Of a stretch of DNA of 39,333 bases, positions 30,894-38,799 are shown in pieces. Position 1 is the first letter of the stretch. Each line of letters opens with the position of its first letter. This stretch comes from DASUXY01 sp036377675 (lineage in GTDB: Bacteria; Bacillota; Bacilli; Bacillales; Amphibacillaceae). Position numbers and translations under genes: made by a program. The stretch lies in assembly GCA_036377675.1 (NCBI GenBank), contig DASUXY010000001.1:1-39333 (forward strand). The letters run 5' to 3'. The notes beneath the pieces were generated by a model. That model was not told the DNA's origin. It did no database searches and worked only from the letters and a program-made list of their open reading frames with translations.

Positions 30894-33539
30894 ATGTCTG
30901 AAAAAGAAACATCACTACCTTCGAAATACAATCCACAAGACGTTGAGAAAGGACGTTATCAATTTTGGTTGAAGGGAAAGTTTTTCGAAGCTACAGGTAA
31001 TCCAAATAAGGAGCCTTTTACGATTGTGATTCCACCGCCAAATGTGACGGGAAGACTCCATTTAGGACATGCATGGGACACAACGATGCAAGATACGGTG
31101 GCTCGTATGAAACGAATGCAAGGATATGATGTCCTTTGGCTACCGGGTATGGACCATGCTGGAATTGCCACGCAAGCAGTTGTGGAAGCGAAGTTGAAAG
31201 AAGAAGGAAAAAATCGCTATGACCTCGGTCGTGAAAAATTCCTCGAAAAAGTATGGGAATGGAAAGAGGAATACGCGACATTTATTCGCAGTCAATGGGA
31301 GAAGTTAGGCCTTGGTTTAGATTATACGCGCGAACGTTTTACGATGGATGACGGATTGTCTGAAGCTGTTCGTGAAGTCTTTGTCAGACTTTATGAAAAA
31401 GGACTTATTTATCGTGGGGAATACATCATTAACTGGGATCCACAAACGAAAACTGCTCTTTCTGATATTGAAGTTATTTATGAAGAAGTACAAGGAAAGT
31501 TTTATCATATGCATTATCCGATTAAAGATAGTGATGTGACGATCGACATTGCTACGACACGTCCGGAAACGATGTTAGGAGATACGGCTGTTGCCGTTCA
31601 CCCAGATGATGAACGTTATAAGCACTTAATCGGCAAGAAAGTTATTTTACCAATTGTTGGACGGGAAATCGAAATTATCGCAGACGATTATGTCGATCAG
31701 GAATTCGGTTCCGGTGCAGTAAAAATTACACCAGCTCACGACCCGAACGACTTTGAAATTGGCAACCGTCATAATTTGGAAAGAGTCCTCGTCATGAACG
31801 AAGATGGAACGATGAATAAAAATGCAGGTAAGTATGAAGGATTAGATCGATTTGAATGTCGTAAACAAATTGTAAAAGATTTACAAGATGAAGGTGTCTT
31901 ATTTCATATTGAAGACCACGTCCATCAAGTTGGACATTCTGAGAGGAGCGGAGCTGTTGTCGAACCGTATTTATCAACACAATGGTTTGTAAACATGCAA
32001 CCACTCGCAGATCGTGCGATTGAATTACAAAAAGATGAAGATAAAAAGGTTAATTTTGTTCCAGAGCGATTCGAACAAACGTACATGCATTGGATGGAAA
32101 ATATTCGTGATTGGTGTATTTCTCGTCAACTATGGTGGGGACATCGCATTCCTGCTTGGTACCATAAGGAAACACAAGAAGTGTATGTCGGTCGAGAAGC
32201 ACCGGAAGATATTGAAAATTGGGAGCAAGACGAAGACGTCCTCGATACGTGGTTTTCATCAGCTTTATGGCCATTTTCAACGATGGGCTGGCCGGACGAA
32301 GAGGCTGAAGACTTTAAACGTTATTTTCCAACAGATGTACTCGTAACAGGTTACGACATCATTTTCTTCTGGGTTGCCCGAATGATTTTTCAGTCAAAAG
32401 AATTTACTGGACAACGTCCGTTTAAAGATGTGTTAATTCACGGATTAATTCGTGATGCAGAAGGTCGTAAGATGAGTAAATCACTTGGCAATGGTGTCGA
32501 TCCGATGGATGTCATCGATAAATATGGTGCGGATTCGTTACGCTTTTTCCTCTTGACAGGTTCAACACCAGGACAGGATTTACGTTTCCATTGGGAACGA
32601 GTTGAATCAACGTGGAATTTTGCTAACAAAGTGTGGAATGCCTCTCGTTTTGCACTGATGAACATGGATGGTTTTACGTATGAGGATATTGATCTTTCGG
32701 GCGATTTATTACTCGCTGACAAATGGATTTTAACTCGTTTGAATGAAACGATTAAAATGGTGACATACAACACCAATAAGTACGAATTCGGTGAAGCAGG
32801 CCGTTATTTATACAATTTCATCTGGGATGAATTGTGTGACTGGTATATTGAAATGGCTAAACTCCCATTATACGGGGATAATGAAGAGAAAAAGAAGACG
32901 ACACGATCTGTTCTTGCTTATGTGTTTGACCAAACGATGCGTATGCTTCATCCATTCATGCCATTTATTACCGAGGAAATATGGCAAAAACTCCCACACG
33001 AAGGTGTGTCAATTACTGTTGCTCAATGGCCTGAAGTGAGAGAAGAATTCCATGATGAGCAAGCGGCTAAGGAAATGGAGCGCCTCGTCTCTATTATTAA
33101 ATCCGTTCGTAATATTCGTGCAGAAGTGGATACACCGATGTCCAAAGAAATTACGCTACTCATTCAAGCGAAAAATGATGAAATCGTGGAAGAACTTACG
33201 AATGAGCGAGCATACTTGGAACGTTTCTGTAATCCGAGTGAATTAGTCATTGCGACGGAAATGGATGTCCCTGAAAAGGCGATGTCAGCAGTTGTAACAG
33301 GAGCTGAAATCTTTCTGCCGTTAGAAGGTTTAATCGATTTTGATAAGGAGATCGAACGCCTTGAAAAAGAATTGGAAAAATGGACAAAAGAAGTAGACCG
33401 GGTACAAAAGAAATTAGCAAATAAAGGCTTTGTAACGAAAGCACCGAAGAAAATCGTCGAGGAAGAAAAACGAAAAGAAAAAGATTATTTAGAAAAACAG
33501 GCGAATGTACGTGAACGGTTACAAGAGTTAAAAGGATAA
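30894..33539 (+). CDS. valS: Valyl-tRNA synthetase
   Basis: ValS charges tRNA-Val and edits mis-activated threonine. The 881-residue class-I enzyme has the HIGH-type motif HLGHA in PPPNVTGRLHLGHA (about 45-58). An editing domain follows (about 190-345), then KMSKS in GRKMSKSLGNG (about 524-534), an anticodon-binding domain (from about 610) and a C-terminal coiled coil (about 810-881). I chose ATG 30894, 7 bases after AGGAGG; the ATG at 30888 is too close to the ribosome site. Expression is under the valine T-box directly upstream. Confidence 0.97.
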   Translation: MSEKETSLPSKYNPQDVEKGRYQFWLKGKFFEATGNPNKEPFTIVIPPPNVTGRLHLGHAWDTTMQDTVARMKRMQGYDVLWLPGMDHAGIATQAVVEAKLKEEGKNRYDLGREKFLEKVWEWKEEYATFIRSQWEKLGLGLDYTRERFTMDDGLSEAVREVFVRLYEKGLIYRGEYIINWDPQTKTALSDIEVIYEEVQGKFYHMHYPIKDSDVTIDIATTRPETMLGDTAVAVHPDDERYKHLIGKKVILPIVGREIEIIADDYVDQEFGSGAVKITPAHDPNDFEIGNRHNLERVLVMNEDGTMNKNAGKYEGLDRFECRKQIVKDLQDEGVLFHIEDHVHQVGHSERSGAVVEPYLSTQWFVNMQPLADRAIELQKDEDKKVNFVPERFEQTYMHWMENIRDWCISRQLWWGHRIPAWYHKETQEVYVGREAPEDIENWEQDEDVLDTWFSSALWPFSTMGWPDEEAEDFKRYFPTDVLVTGYDIIFFWVARMIFQSKEFTGQRPFKDVLIHGLIRDAEGRKMSKSLGNGVDPMDVIDKYGADSLRFFLLTGSTPGQDLRFHWERVESTWNFANKVWNASRFALMNMDGFTYEDIDLSGDLLLADKWILTRLNETIKMVTYNTNKYEFGEAGRYLYNFIWDELCDWYIEMAKLPLYGDNEEKKKTTRSVLAYVFDQTMRMLHPFMPFITEEIWQKLPHEGVSITVAQWPEVREEFHDEQAAKEMERLVSIIKSVRNIRAEVDTPMSKEITLLIQAKNDEIVEELTNERAYLERFCNPSELVIATEMDVPEKAMSAVVTGAEIFLPLEGLIDFDKEIERLEKELEKWTKEVDRVQKKLANKGFVTKAPKKIVEEEKRKEKDYLEKQANVRERLQELKG

Positions 33540-33546
33540 ATAATGA

Positions 33547-33582
33547 GGCGGAACTTCAGGGAATGAAGTTCCGCCGTTTTCA
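33547..33582. terminator. Bidirectional terminator after valS
   Basis: GGCGGAACTTCA (33547-33558) pairs perfectly with TGAAGTTCCGCC (33564-33575), with GTTTT on one side. It serves valS and the convergent ATP-grasp gene. Confidence 0.9.
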
Positions 33583-33583
33583 T

Positions 33584-34459
33584 TTACTTTCTCGATGAGA
33601 ACTGTTGATAACTTGTTTGAATATAGTCCATATAATGTTCGAGAATATTTATATCTGATACGACACTTAAAGTTCGTGATCCGACGACATCTTCTATTTC
33701 ATTAAATAATAACTGTCCATCCTTGTCGAGAAGAAAGTCAATTCCAACCATGCCAAAGTTAAAATAATTGACGATTCGTTGGACGATTTCACGATCTTTC
33801 CTTCGAAGTTCATACCATGTTGCAGAGCCACCAAGTGTGTAATTCGCACGAAAATCAGCCGTGCTTTTTCGTAATACAGCTCCGATTATTTTTTTGCCAA
33901 CAACAAAGACACGTACATCTCGCCCGTGTTGTACATCGCACGTTTGGACTAAGAAATCTTTCGTTTCAATTTTTTCGATGGACGCTTCCCACTGTTCGAC
34001 ATTGTTGACTAAGTAGACGTGTTTACCACCTCGACCGCGAGCATCTTTGACAACAAACGGAAACGAAAGAGGTGGGGTTTGAGGTAAACAATTTTTGTTC
34101 ATAAACAGTGTCTGTACCATCGGAATGTGCAGTTTGTTGATTGCTAGATGAGTCAATGATTTGTGATTGCATAAGGTTGCAATCGTTGATGAGTTAAAAA
34201 CTTGAATACCTAATGACTCCAAGTGGATATTTAACATCGGTTCAATGGTACGGACGATCGCAATCATCGGTAGTTGACTATACTGATTATGAATAACTGC
34301 TTGCGGATTTTGTTCGATAACTCCAATGGTCAATTGTTCGCGAAAAACGAGTGTTAAATGTATATTTTGTTTATCTGCTTCAGCAATCATCCACTGAATA
34401 TACGATTTATTTTTTTGGGCGTCTTTTTTACTATAAATAAGCCAACCTGTAATTTCCAT
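33584..34459 (-). CDS. RimK-like ATP-grasp ligase, paralogue B
   Basis: This 291-residue protein has an ATP-grasp fold like RimK and LysX, enzymes that add amino acids to carboxyl groups using ATP. Visible blocks are FPFVVKDARGRGGKHVYLV (about 131-149, ATP-binding Lys and glycine loop), GRDVRVFVVGKKIIGAVLR (about 188-206), and the metal-binding GIDFLLDKDGQLLFNEIEDVVGSR (about 243-266) with Asp and Glu. It is translated 10 bases after the related gene upstream, and starts at ATG 34459 (GGGAGA upstream). The two begin alike (MEITGWLIYS and MELTGWIIYN), pointing to tandem duplication. The substrate is unknown. Confidence 0.8.
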   Translation of the reverse strand: MEITGWLIYSKKDAQKNKSYIQWMIAEADKQNIHLTLVFREQLTIGVIEQNPQAVIHNQYSQLPMIAIVRTIEPMLNIHLESLGIQVFNSSTIATLCNHKSLTHLAINKLHIPMVQTLFMNKNCLPQTPPLSFPFVVKDARGRGGKHVYLVNNVEQWEASIEKIETKDFLVQTCDVQHGRDVRVFVVGKKIIGAVLRKSTADFRANYTLGGSATWYELRRKDREIVQRIVNYFNFGMVGIDFLLDKDGQLLFNEIEDVVGSRTLSVVSDINILEHYMDYIQTSYQQFSSRK

Positions 34460-34469
34460 CGGTTACAAT

Positions 34470-35372
34470 CTATCTCCCGTCTATTCTCAACGTGTTGATA
34501 ATATAATCGATCATAAAATCTGCGACATTAATATGTGTACAGTTATACATATTTCGAATATGGGCATTCGAATTAATTTCGCAAATGACTGGCCCATTTT
34601 CTCCAAATAATAAATCGACTCCAGCAAAATCTGCACCGATTGCTTTCGTTGCAGCGATTGCTAATTGTTTTTCAAGTGGATTCGGCTCATACGCTTCCAT
34701 CGTTCCACCAGAGGTTACGTTGGCACGAAAATCATCTGTAGAGGTACGTTTCATCGCGGCGACGACCTCATCCCCAACGACATGTAGTCGTAAATCTTTT
34801 CCATAACTCGTCTCAATAAATTGTTGGAACATATACGGCTTTCCATCGAGTTCTTTAACTTTTTCTCGTAATTCATCCATTGTTTGAATGAGATATACTT
34901 GTTCACCAAATGACCCAAACGCTTCTTTTACGATCATCGGAAATCCTAAAGTTTGAGCAACGAGTTGTAGGTGAGCGAAGGAATGATTTCTTTGTTTACC
35001 GAATACTTTCGGTGCGACAATCGTTTTAGGAATAGGCAAACGGTGGTTGGCTAACACTTGATATGTGGATATTTTATCATCACTGATTTGAATTGCCTGT
35101 GCACTGTTAAATACGCGTACACCTAATAGCTCCAGTTGCTTTGCTAAGTAAATATCTTTATCCGTAAAAACAACATAGTCTGGTAAAGGTGTCTGTTTTG
35201 TTTGAAATACTCCTAATTCATCTGCATGAATCGTTGCAATTAGCTCATTATTTTTATAGAGAGATGTATTCATGTTCTTTCTCGATGCTGCATCTTGAAT
35301 CATTTGCGCAAAGTCAAGAAATTTATTTCCTTGTAAACTTCCATTATAAATAATCCAACCTGTTAATTCCAT
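34470..35372 (-). CDS. RimK-like ATP-grasp ligase, paralogue A
   Basis: The first gene of a minus-strand pair encodes 300 residues, with start ATG 35372 after AGGGGAAG (longer frames have no ribosome site). ATP-grasp blocks are FPMIVKEAFGSFGEQVYLI (about 142-160), KPYMFQQFIETSYGKDLRLHV (about 175-195), RTSTDDFRANVTSGG (substrate region, about 205-219), and DFAGVDLLFGENGPVICEINSNAHIRN, whose Glu-Ile-Asn ligates metal. The EIN form is the canonical RimK motif, while paralogue B has EIE. It is likely a peptide or protein carboxylate-amine ligase. No carrier protein or biosynthesis genes adjoin. The location between valS and folC is unusual compared with the B. subtilis order. Confidence 0.8.
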   Translation of the reverse strand: MELTGWIIYNGSLQGNKFLDFAQMIQDAASRKNMNTSLYKNNELIATIHADELGVFQTKQTPLPDYVVFTDKDIYLAKQLELLGVRVFNSAQAIQISDDKISTYQVLANHRLPIPKTIVAPKVFGKQRNHSFAHLQLVAQTLGFPMIVKEAFGSFGEQVYLIQTMDELREKVKELDGKPYMFQQFIETSYGKDLRLHVVGDEVVAAMKRTSTDDFRANVTSGGTMEAYEPNPLEKQLAIAATKAIGADFAGVDLLFGENGPVICEINSNAHIRNMYNCTHINVADFMIDYIINTLRIDGR

Positions 35373-35579
35373 AATAACTTCCCCTTTGTTCGTTTGATAG
35401 GTCGTCTTCATTTTTGCTATACTCATTTTATCTTATCTTAGATTTACAGTTAGGTCGACTCATGCATAAATGTTTATGGATGTGAGTTGTGAAAAGACTG
35501 AAGTATAAGTAGTAGGGGAAAATTTCTTATAAACGTCTATAAAATAGACGGTTGATGATGTAGAAATGTGGTGGAGTAA

Positions 35580-36875
35580 ATGTTTAAACAAATAAAAGAT
35601 ATAGAGTTGTACTTTCAACAAAATCAAAAGTTAGGGATCAAGTTAGGACTCGAGCGAATGCGAACATTGTTACATTATTTAGATAACCCTGAGCAAAATT
35701 TTCGTGCGATTCATGTAGCTGGAACAAATGGTAAAGGTTCAACGATCAATTTCATTAATCGCGCATTAGTCGCCAATGGTTATCGAATTGGCTTATTTAC
35801 CTCTCCAAGCTTTTCAAAATTAAATGGACATATTTTTATTAATGAACAACCGATTTCAGATGACGATTTTCTTACTATTTTCAAGCAAATGTATCCGATT
35901 ATCGAAGTGATGAAACGACAAGGAATGCATCCGACGAACTTCGAAATATTGACAGCGCTCGCGTTTGTTTATTTTACGAAGGGGCTCGATCTTGCCCTCG
36001 TTGAAACAGGAATGGGTGGAAAAGAAGATACGACGAATTGTTTGACTCCAATCGTATCAATGATAACAAATGTAACTAAAGATCATACCCATTTCTTAGG
36101 AAATACGCTTGAAGAAATTGCCTCGCATAAAGCAGGAATTATTAAGGATGATATACCTGTTGTTATTGGAAAAATGGATGATCAAGCGTTTGCAGTTATC
36201 AAAGAGGAAGCGAAAATGAAAGATGCCCCGCTCTATAAATTGTGCCATGATTTTACGTATAGTCATGTGGAAGCAACTCATCCGCAGCAATCGTTTGTAT
36301 GGAAAAATCGTGCACTTGACGAATATCCAGTATCATTAACGATGGCAGGAGTTCATCAAGTCTATAATGCTGCAATGGCTATCCAAACATTAAAACTATT
36401 GGAAAAAGGTCGTTTTATCATCGATTGGGAAAAGGCACTGACGGCCATTGAACAGACACAAGTTCCTGGACGGTTTGAACGAGTATCAGAAAAACCTTTA
36501 ATTATATTAGATGGAGCACACAATTCAGCAGGCATTGATGCATTTTTACAAACGGTTTCTCAAACAGCAACAGGAAAAAAGAAACATCTTATTTTTGCTG
36601 GTTTTCAAGATAAAGAACTTACGATAATGATTCATAAATGTATAGGTCATTTTGATACAATCATTTGGACGTCATTTGCTCATCGACGTGCACCGACATG
36701 TGAAGAAATCGTTAAAGCAGTTGACACGGGAGACATTCAAATCATTGATGACTGGAAAAAAGCTATCGATTACATTATGAATGGATCTCTTGAAGATTCA
36801 TATTATATTACAGGTTCATTACACTTTATTTCCATCGTTAGGAACTACATAAAAGAAGGAAAGTCGCTCATTTGA
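35580..36875 (+). CDS. folC: Folylpolyglutamate synthase/dihydrofolate synthase
   Basis: FolC adds glutamate to dihydropteroate or folates in an ATP-dependent, Mur-ligase-like reaction. The 431-residue protein has the P-loop HVAGTNGKGST (about 45-55), TSPSFSKLNGHIFIN (about 77-91), the ALVETGMGGKEDTTN region (about 138-152), the conserved GIIKDDIPVVIG and ILDGAHNSAGI (about 312-322). ATG 35580 follows GGTGGAG. It is transcribed divergently from the ATP-grasp pair. In B. subtilis it is followed by comC, absent here. Confidence 0.95.
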   Translation: MFKQIKDIELYFQQNQKLGIKLGLERMRTLLHYLDNPEQNFRAIHVAGTNGKGSTINFINRALVANGYRIGLFTSPSFSKLNGHIFINEQPISDDDFLTIFKQMYPIIEVMKRQGMHPTNFEILTALAFVYFTKGLDLALVETGMGGKEDTTNCLTPIVSMITNVTKDHTHFLGNTLEEIASHKAGIIKDDIPVVIGKMDDQAFAVIKEEAKMKDAPLYKLCHDFTYSHVEATHPQQSFVWKNRALDEYPVSLTMAGVHQVYNAAMAIQTLKLLEKGRFIIDWEKALTAIEQTQVPGRFERVSEKPLIILDGAHNSAGIDAFLQTVSQTATGKKKHLIFAGFQDKELTIMIHKCIGHFDTIIWTSFAHRRAPTCEEIVKAVDTGDIQIIDDWKKAIDYIMNGSLEDSYYITGSLHFISIVRNYIKEGKSLI

Positions 36876-36908
36876 TGACGAAATCGATAACATTATGTTG
36901 AACGAAAA

Positions 36909-36943
36909 TCAGTCACAAGGGACATGATTCGCCTGACTTTTTA
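36909..36943 (+). terminator. Weak terminator after folC
   Basis: AGTCA (36911-36915) pairs with TGACT (36934-36938), with a further GG/CC pair across a bulge, and is followed by TTTTT. The stem is short. Confidence 0.4.
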
Positions 36944-36995
36944 TCGCTCGTATGCTAGATTATTACAAACGAAATGATCAAGGCGAGTGATTCAT

Positions 36996-37877
36996 ATGAA
37001 AAATGAGCGGAAGATTAAAATGAATGGTAAAAAGACAAGCTTTAAAGAAAAAAAACAATCACAGGACATAACGACCCCGTTAAAAAGTAAGTATGTACAA
37101 CAAAAAATGAATAAACAATTTTCTGCCCATCGACAAGGAAAAGTATTACATGAACATACAGTTACAAGACAATGGAAACCGGTGATCGTCGCCTGTATAG
37201 CGGCAATCGTCATTGGATCTGTTCTCGGCTTCATGATGATGAACATGTTTGGCAATCTTGAAAGTGATGTGGTCCATTCAAACGATCACCCACCAATTAA
37301 ACAGAAGCAATTAACTGAAAATGAACAGAAAACAGAAGCATCTCAACGAGACCGAGTTACCCTTCGTGCGATTCGTACGTATGTTTTACAAGGGGGGGTT
37401 TTTTCAGAGGAGAAAAATGCTCAAGCATTGGCAAAAGACTTTCAAAAGAAAAACATCCACACCGTGCAGTGGAACAGAGATCAACAGTTCTATTTATTTT
37501 CGGGTTTAGCACATACACCGCATGAGGCTGAACAGATGGAGCAACTTCTTCTGGATAAAGGTGTTGATGTTTATGTTAAAGAGTGGGTGATTCCAGAAAT
37601 AGAACTACAGCTGGCAGACGAGGATGATCAGTGGCTACAATCTTTCCACAAGCAATGGGAAGAAACAGTCCAAGCTTGGGGAAATGGAGGGGAAGTTCCT
37701 TCTGAAGAATGGAAAAAGCTATTGAAGGATTCCCCTTCACCCACTGATCTAGCTACCTTCATCCAAGCTCTTCAACCTCATGTCGATCAACTCTCTGAAG
37801 CAGACGACGGATTAGAAGTCGCGTCGCTGTTATTACAACTATTATATGAGTATGAAGTTTTTATCAATAAGCAATGA
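36996..37877 (+). CDS. spoIIB: Sporulation protein SpoIIB (SPOR domain)
   Basis: SpoIIB localises to the sporulation septum and helps septal peptidoglycan dissolution and engulfment in B. subtilis. The predicted 293-residue protein has a basic cytoplasmic N-terminus (about 1-60), one membrane helix (about 62-84, VIVACIAAIVIGSVLGFMMM) and an extracytoplasmic SPOR-like domain (about 125-190, YVLQGGVFSEEKNAQALAKD). A helical C-terminal region follows. I prefer ATG 36996, since AAGGCGAG lies 8 bases upstream; a GTG at 36987 is possible. Sequence similarity in this family is low, so the call leans on the domain order and the position after folC. Confidence 0.85.
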   Translation: MKNERKIKMNGKKTSFKEKKQSQDITTPLKSKYVQQKMNKQFSAHRQGKVLHEHTVTRQWKPVIVACIAAIVIGSVLGFMMMNMFGNLESDVVHSNDHPPIKQKQLTENEQKTEASQRDRVTLRAIRTYVLQGGVFSEEKNAQALAKDFQKKNIHTVQWNRDQQFYLFSGLAHTPHEAEQMEQLLLDKGVDVYVKEWVIPEIELQLADEDDQWLQSFHKQWEETVQAWGNGGEVPSEEWKKLLKDSPSPTDLATFIQALQPHVDQLSEADDGLEVASLLLQLLYEYEVFINKQ

Positions 37878-38111
37878 TATCGGCTGGATTCGCTTATTTT
37901 TCTCGTCACTCATCAATAGGAATATCGATCACGTTAACAATAGATTACTTTTAAATCTCTCATCATTTTTATATTTTATAAAAGGAGTTTTTTTAAGGGG
38001 GAAATTATACTTTTTTTAAAAAATCTGTTCTCATTTTATTGTTTTTTAAATTTGTGCAATATTCACTCTTTCGCTATGATCGATGTATCTTTAGTAAAAG
38101 GAGGAAAATGG
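37878..38111. other. spoIIB-radC intergenic region
   Basis: In B. subtilis the maf gene lies here. I see no trace of it. The stretch is A+T rich, with several T-runs and the radC promoter at 38052-38080. Confidence 0.5.
38052..38080 (+). promoter_or_regulatory. Candidate radC promoter
   Basis: TTGTGC (38052-38057) and TATGAT (38075-38080) are 17 bases apart, about 30 bases before the ATG at 38112. Confidence 0.55.
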
Positions 38112-38681
38112 ATGGAAAACGAATCCGTTATGATTAAAGATGTTCCTAAGGAAGACCGACCACGTGAGCGACTATTAAGAGTCGGTTCGAGTCATTTATC
38201 TAATCAAGAGTTACTCGCTATCTTAATTGGAACAGGTACGAAGGAAGAGCCTGTTACAACGCTAGCCAATCGAGTGTTAATGCATTTTGAAGGCTTAAAG
38301 TTGTTGAGAGATGCGACGATTGAAGAATTGACATCTATTAAAGGGATTGGTGAAGCGAAAGGGGTCACGATCCTTGCAGCATTAGAGCTAGGAAAAAGAT
38401 TGAATCAATATAGAGCGGAGGAACGCTATGTCGTTCGTTCACCTGAAGACGGTGCTGACTATGTAATGGAAGAAATGAGAATTTTGAACCAAGAGCATTT
38501 CGTCGTTTTATTTTTAAACACAAAAAATGAAATCATTCATCGACAAACGATATTTGTCGGTAGCCTTAATGCCTCCATTGTGCATCCACGTGAAGTTTAT
38601 CGAGAAGCTGTCAAACGGTCGGCAGCATCTATCATCGTTGCCCACAATCACCCCTCTGGCGATCCTTTAACCATAGTATAA
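38112..38681 (+). pseudogene. radC: RadC, interrupted by a Tn554-family transposon
   Basis: The frame starts at ATG 38112 (AAAGGAGG upstream). It follows RadC through the helix-hairpin-helix region (LTSIKGIGEAKGVTILAALE) and most of the JAMM-type metal domain (EEMRILNQEHFVVLFLNTK, GSLNASIVHPREVYREAVKR). It breaks in AHNHPSGDP after GATCCT (38661-38666) and ends LTIV stop. The conserved Ser and Asp that follow in the JAMM motif, and about 60 residues, are lost. The hexanucleotide encoding Gly-Asp-Pro corresponds to GATGTA, the att554 core in Staphylococcus aureus radC. RadC function is uncertain, but this copy cannot have an intact metal site. Confidence 0.93.
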
Positions 38682-38688
38682 TAAATAA

Positions 38689-38712
38689 TAGTAGTTAAAG
38701 TAGTTTAAGAGG
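38689..38712 (+). repeat. 24-bp direct repeat near the transposon end, copy 1
   Basis: TAGTAGTTAAAGTAGTTTAA then GAGG. It recurs at 38767-38790 with two differences. A subterminal repeat of this kind may be a recombinase-binding site. Confidence 0.8.
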
Positions 38713-38766
38713 AGATATTAAAGGGATATTTTACTTTAAATAAAAATTAACAAGGTTTATAATTTG

Positions 38767-38790
38767 TAGTAGTTAAAGTATTTAAAGAGG
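38767..38790 (+). repeat. 24-bp direct repeat near the transposon end, copy 2
   Basis: TAGTAGTTAAAGTATTTAAA then GAGG. This copy abuts the tnpA ribosome site, so recombinase bound here could also repress its own gene. Confidence 0.8.
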
Positions 38791-38799
38791 TGGGAACAT

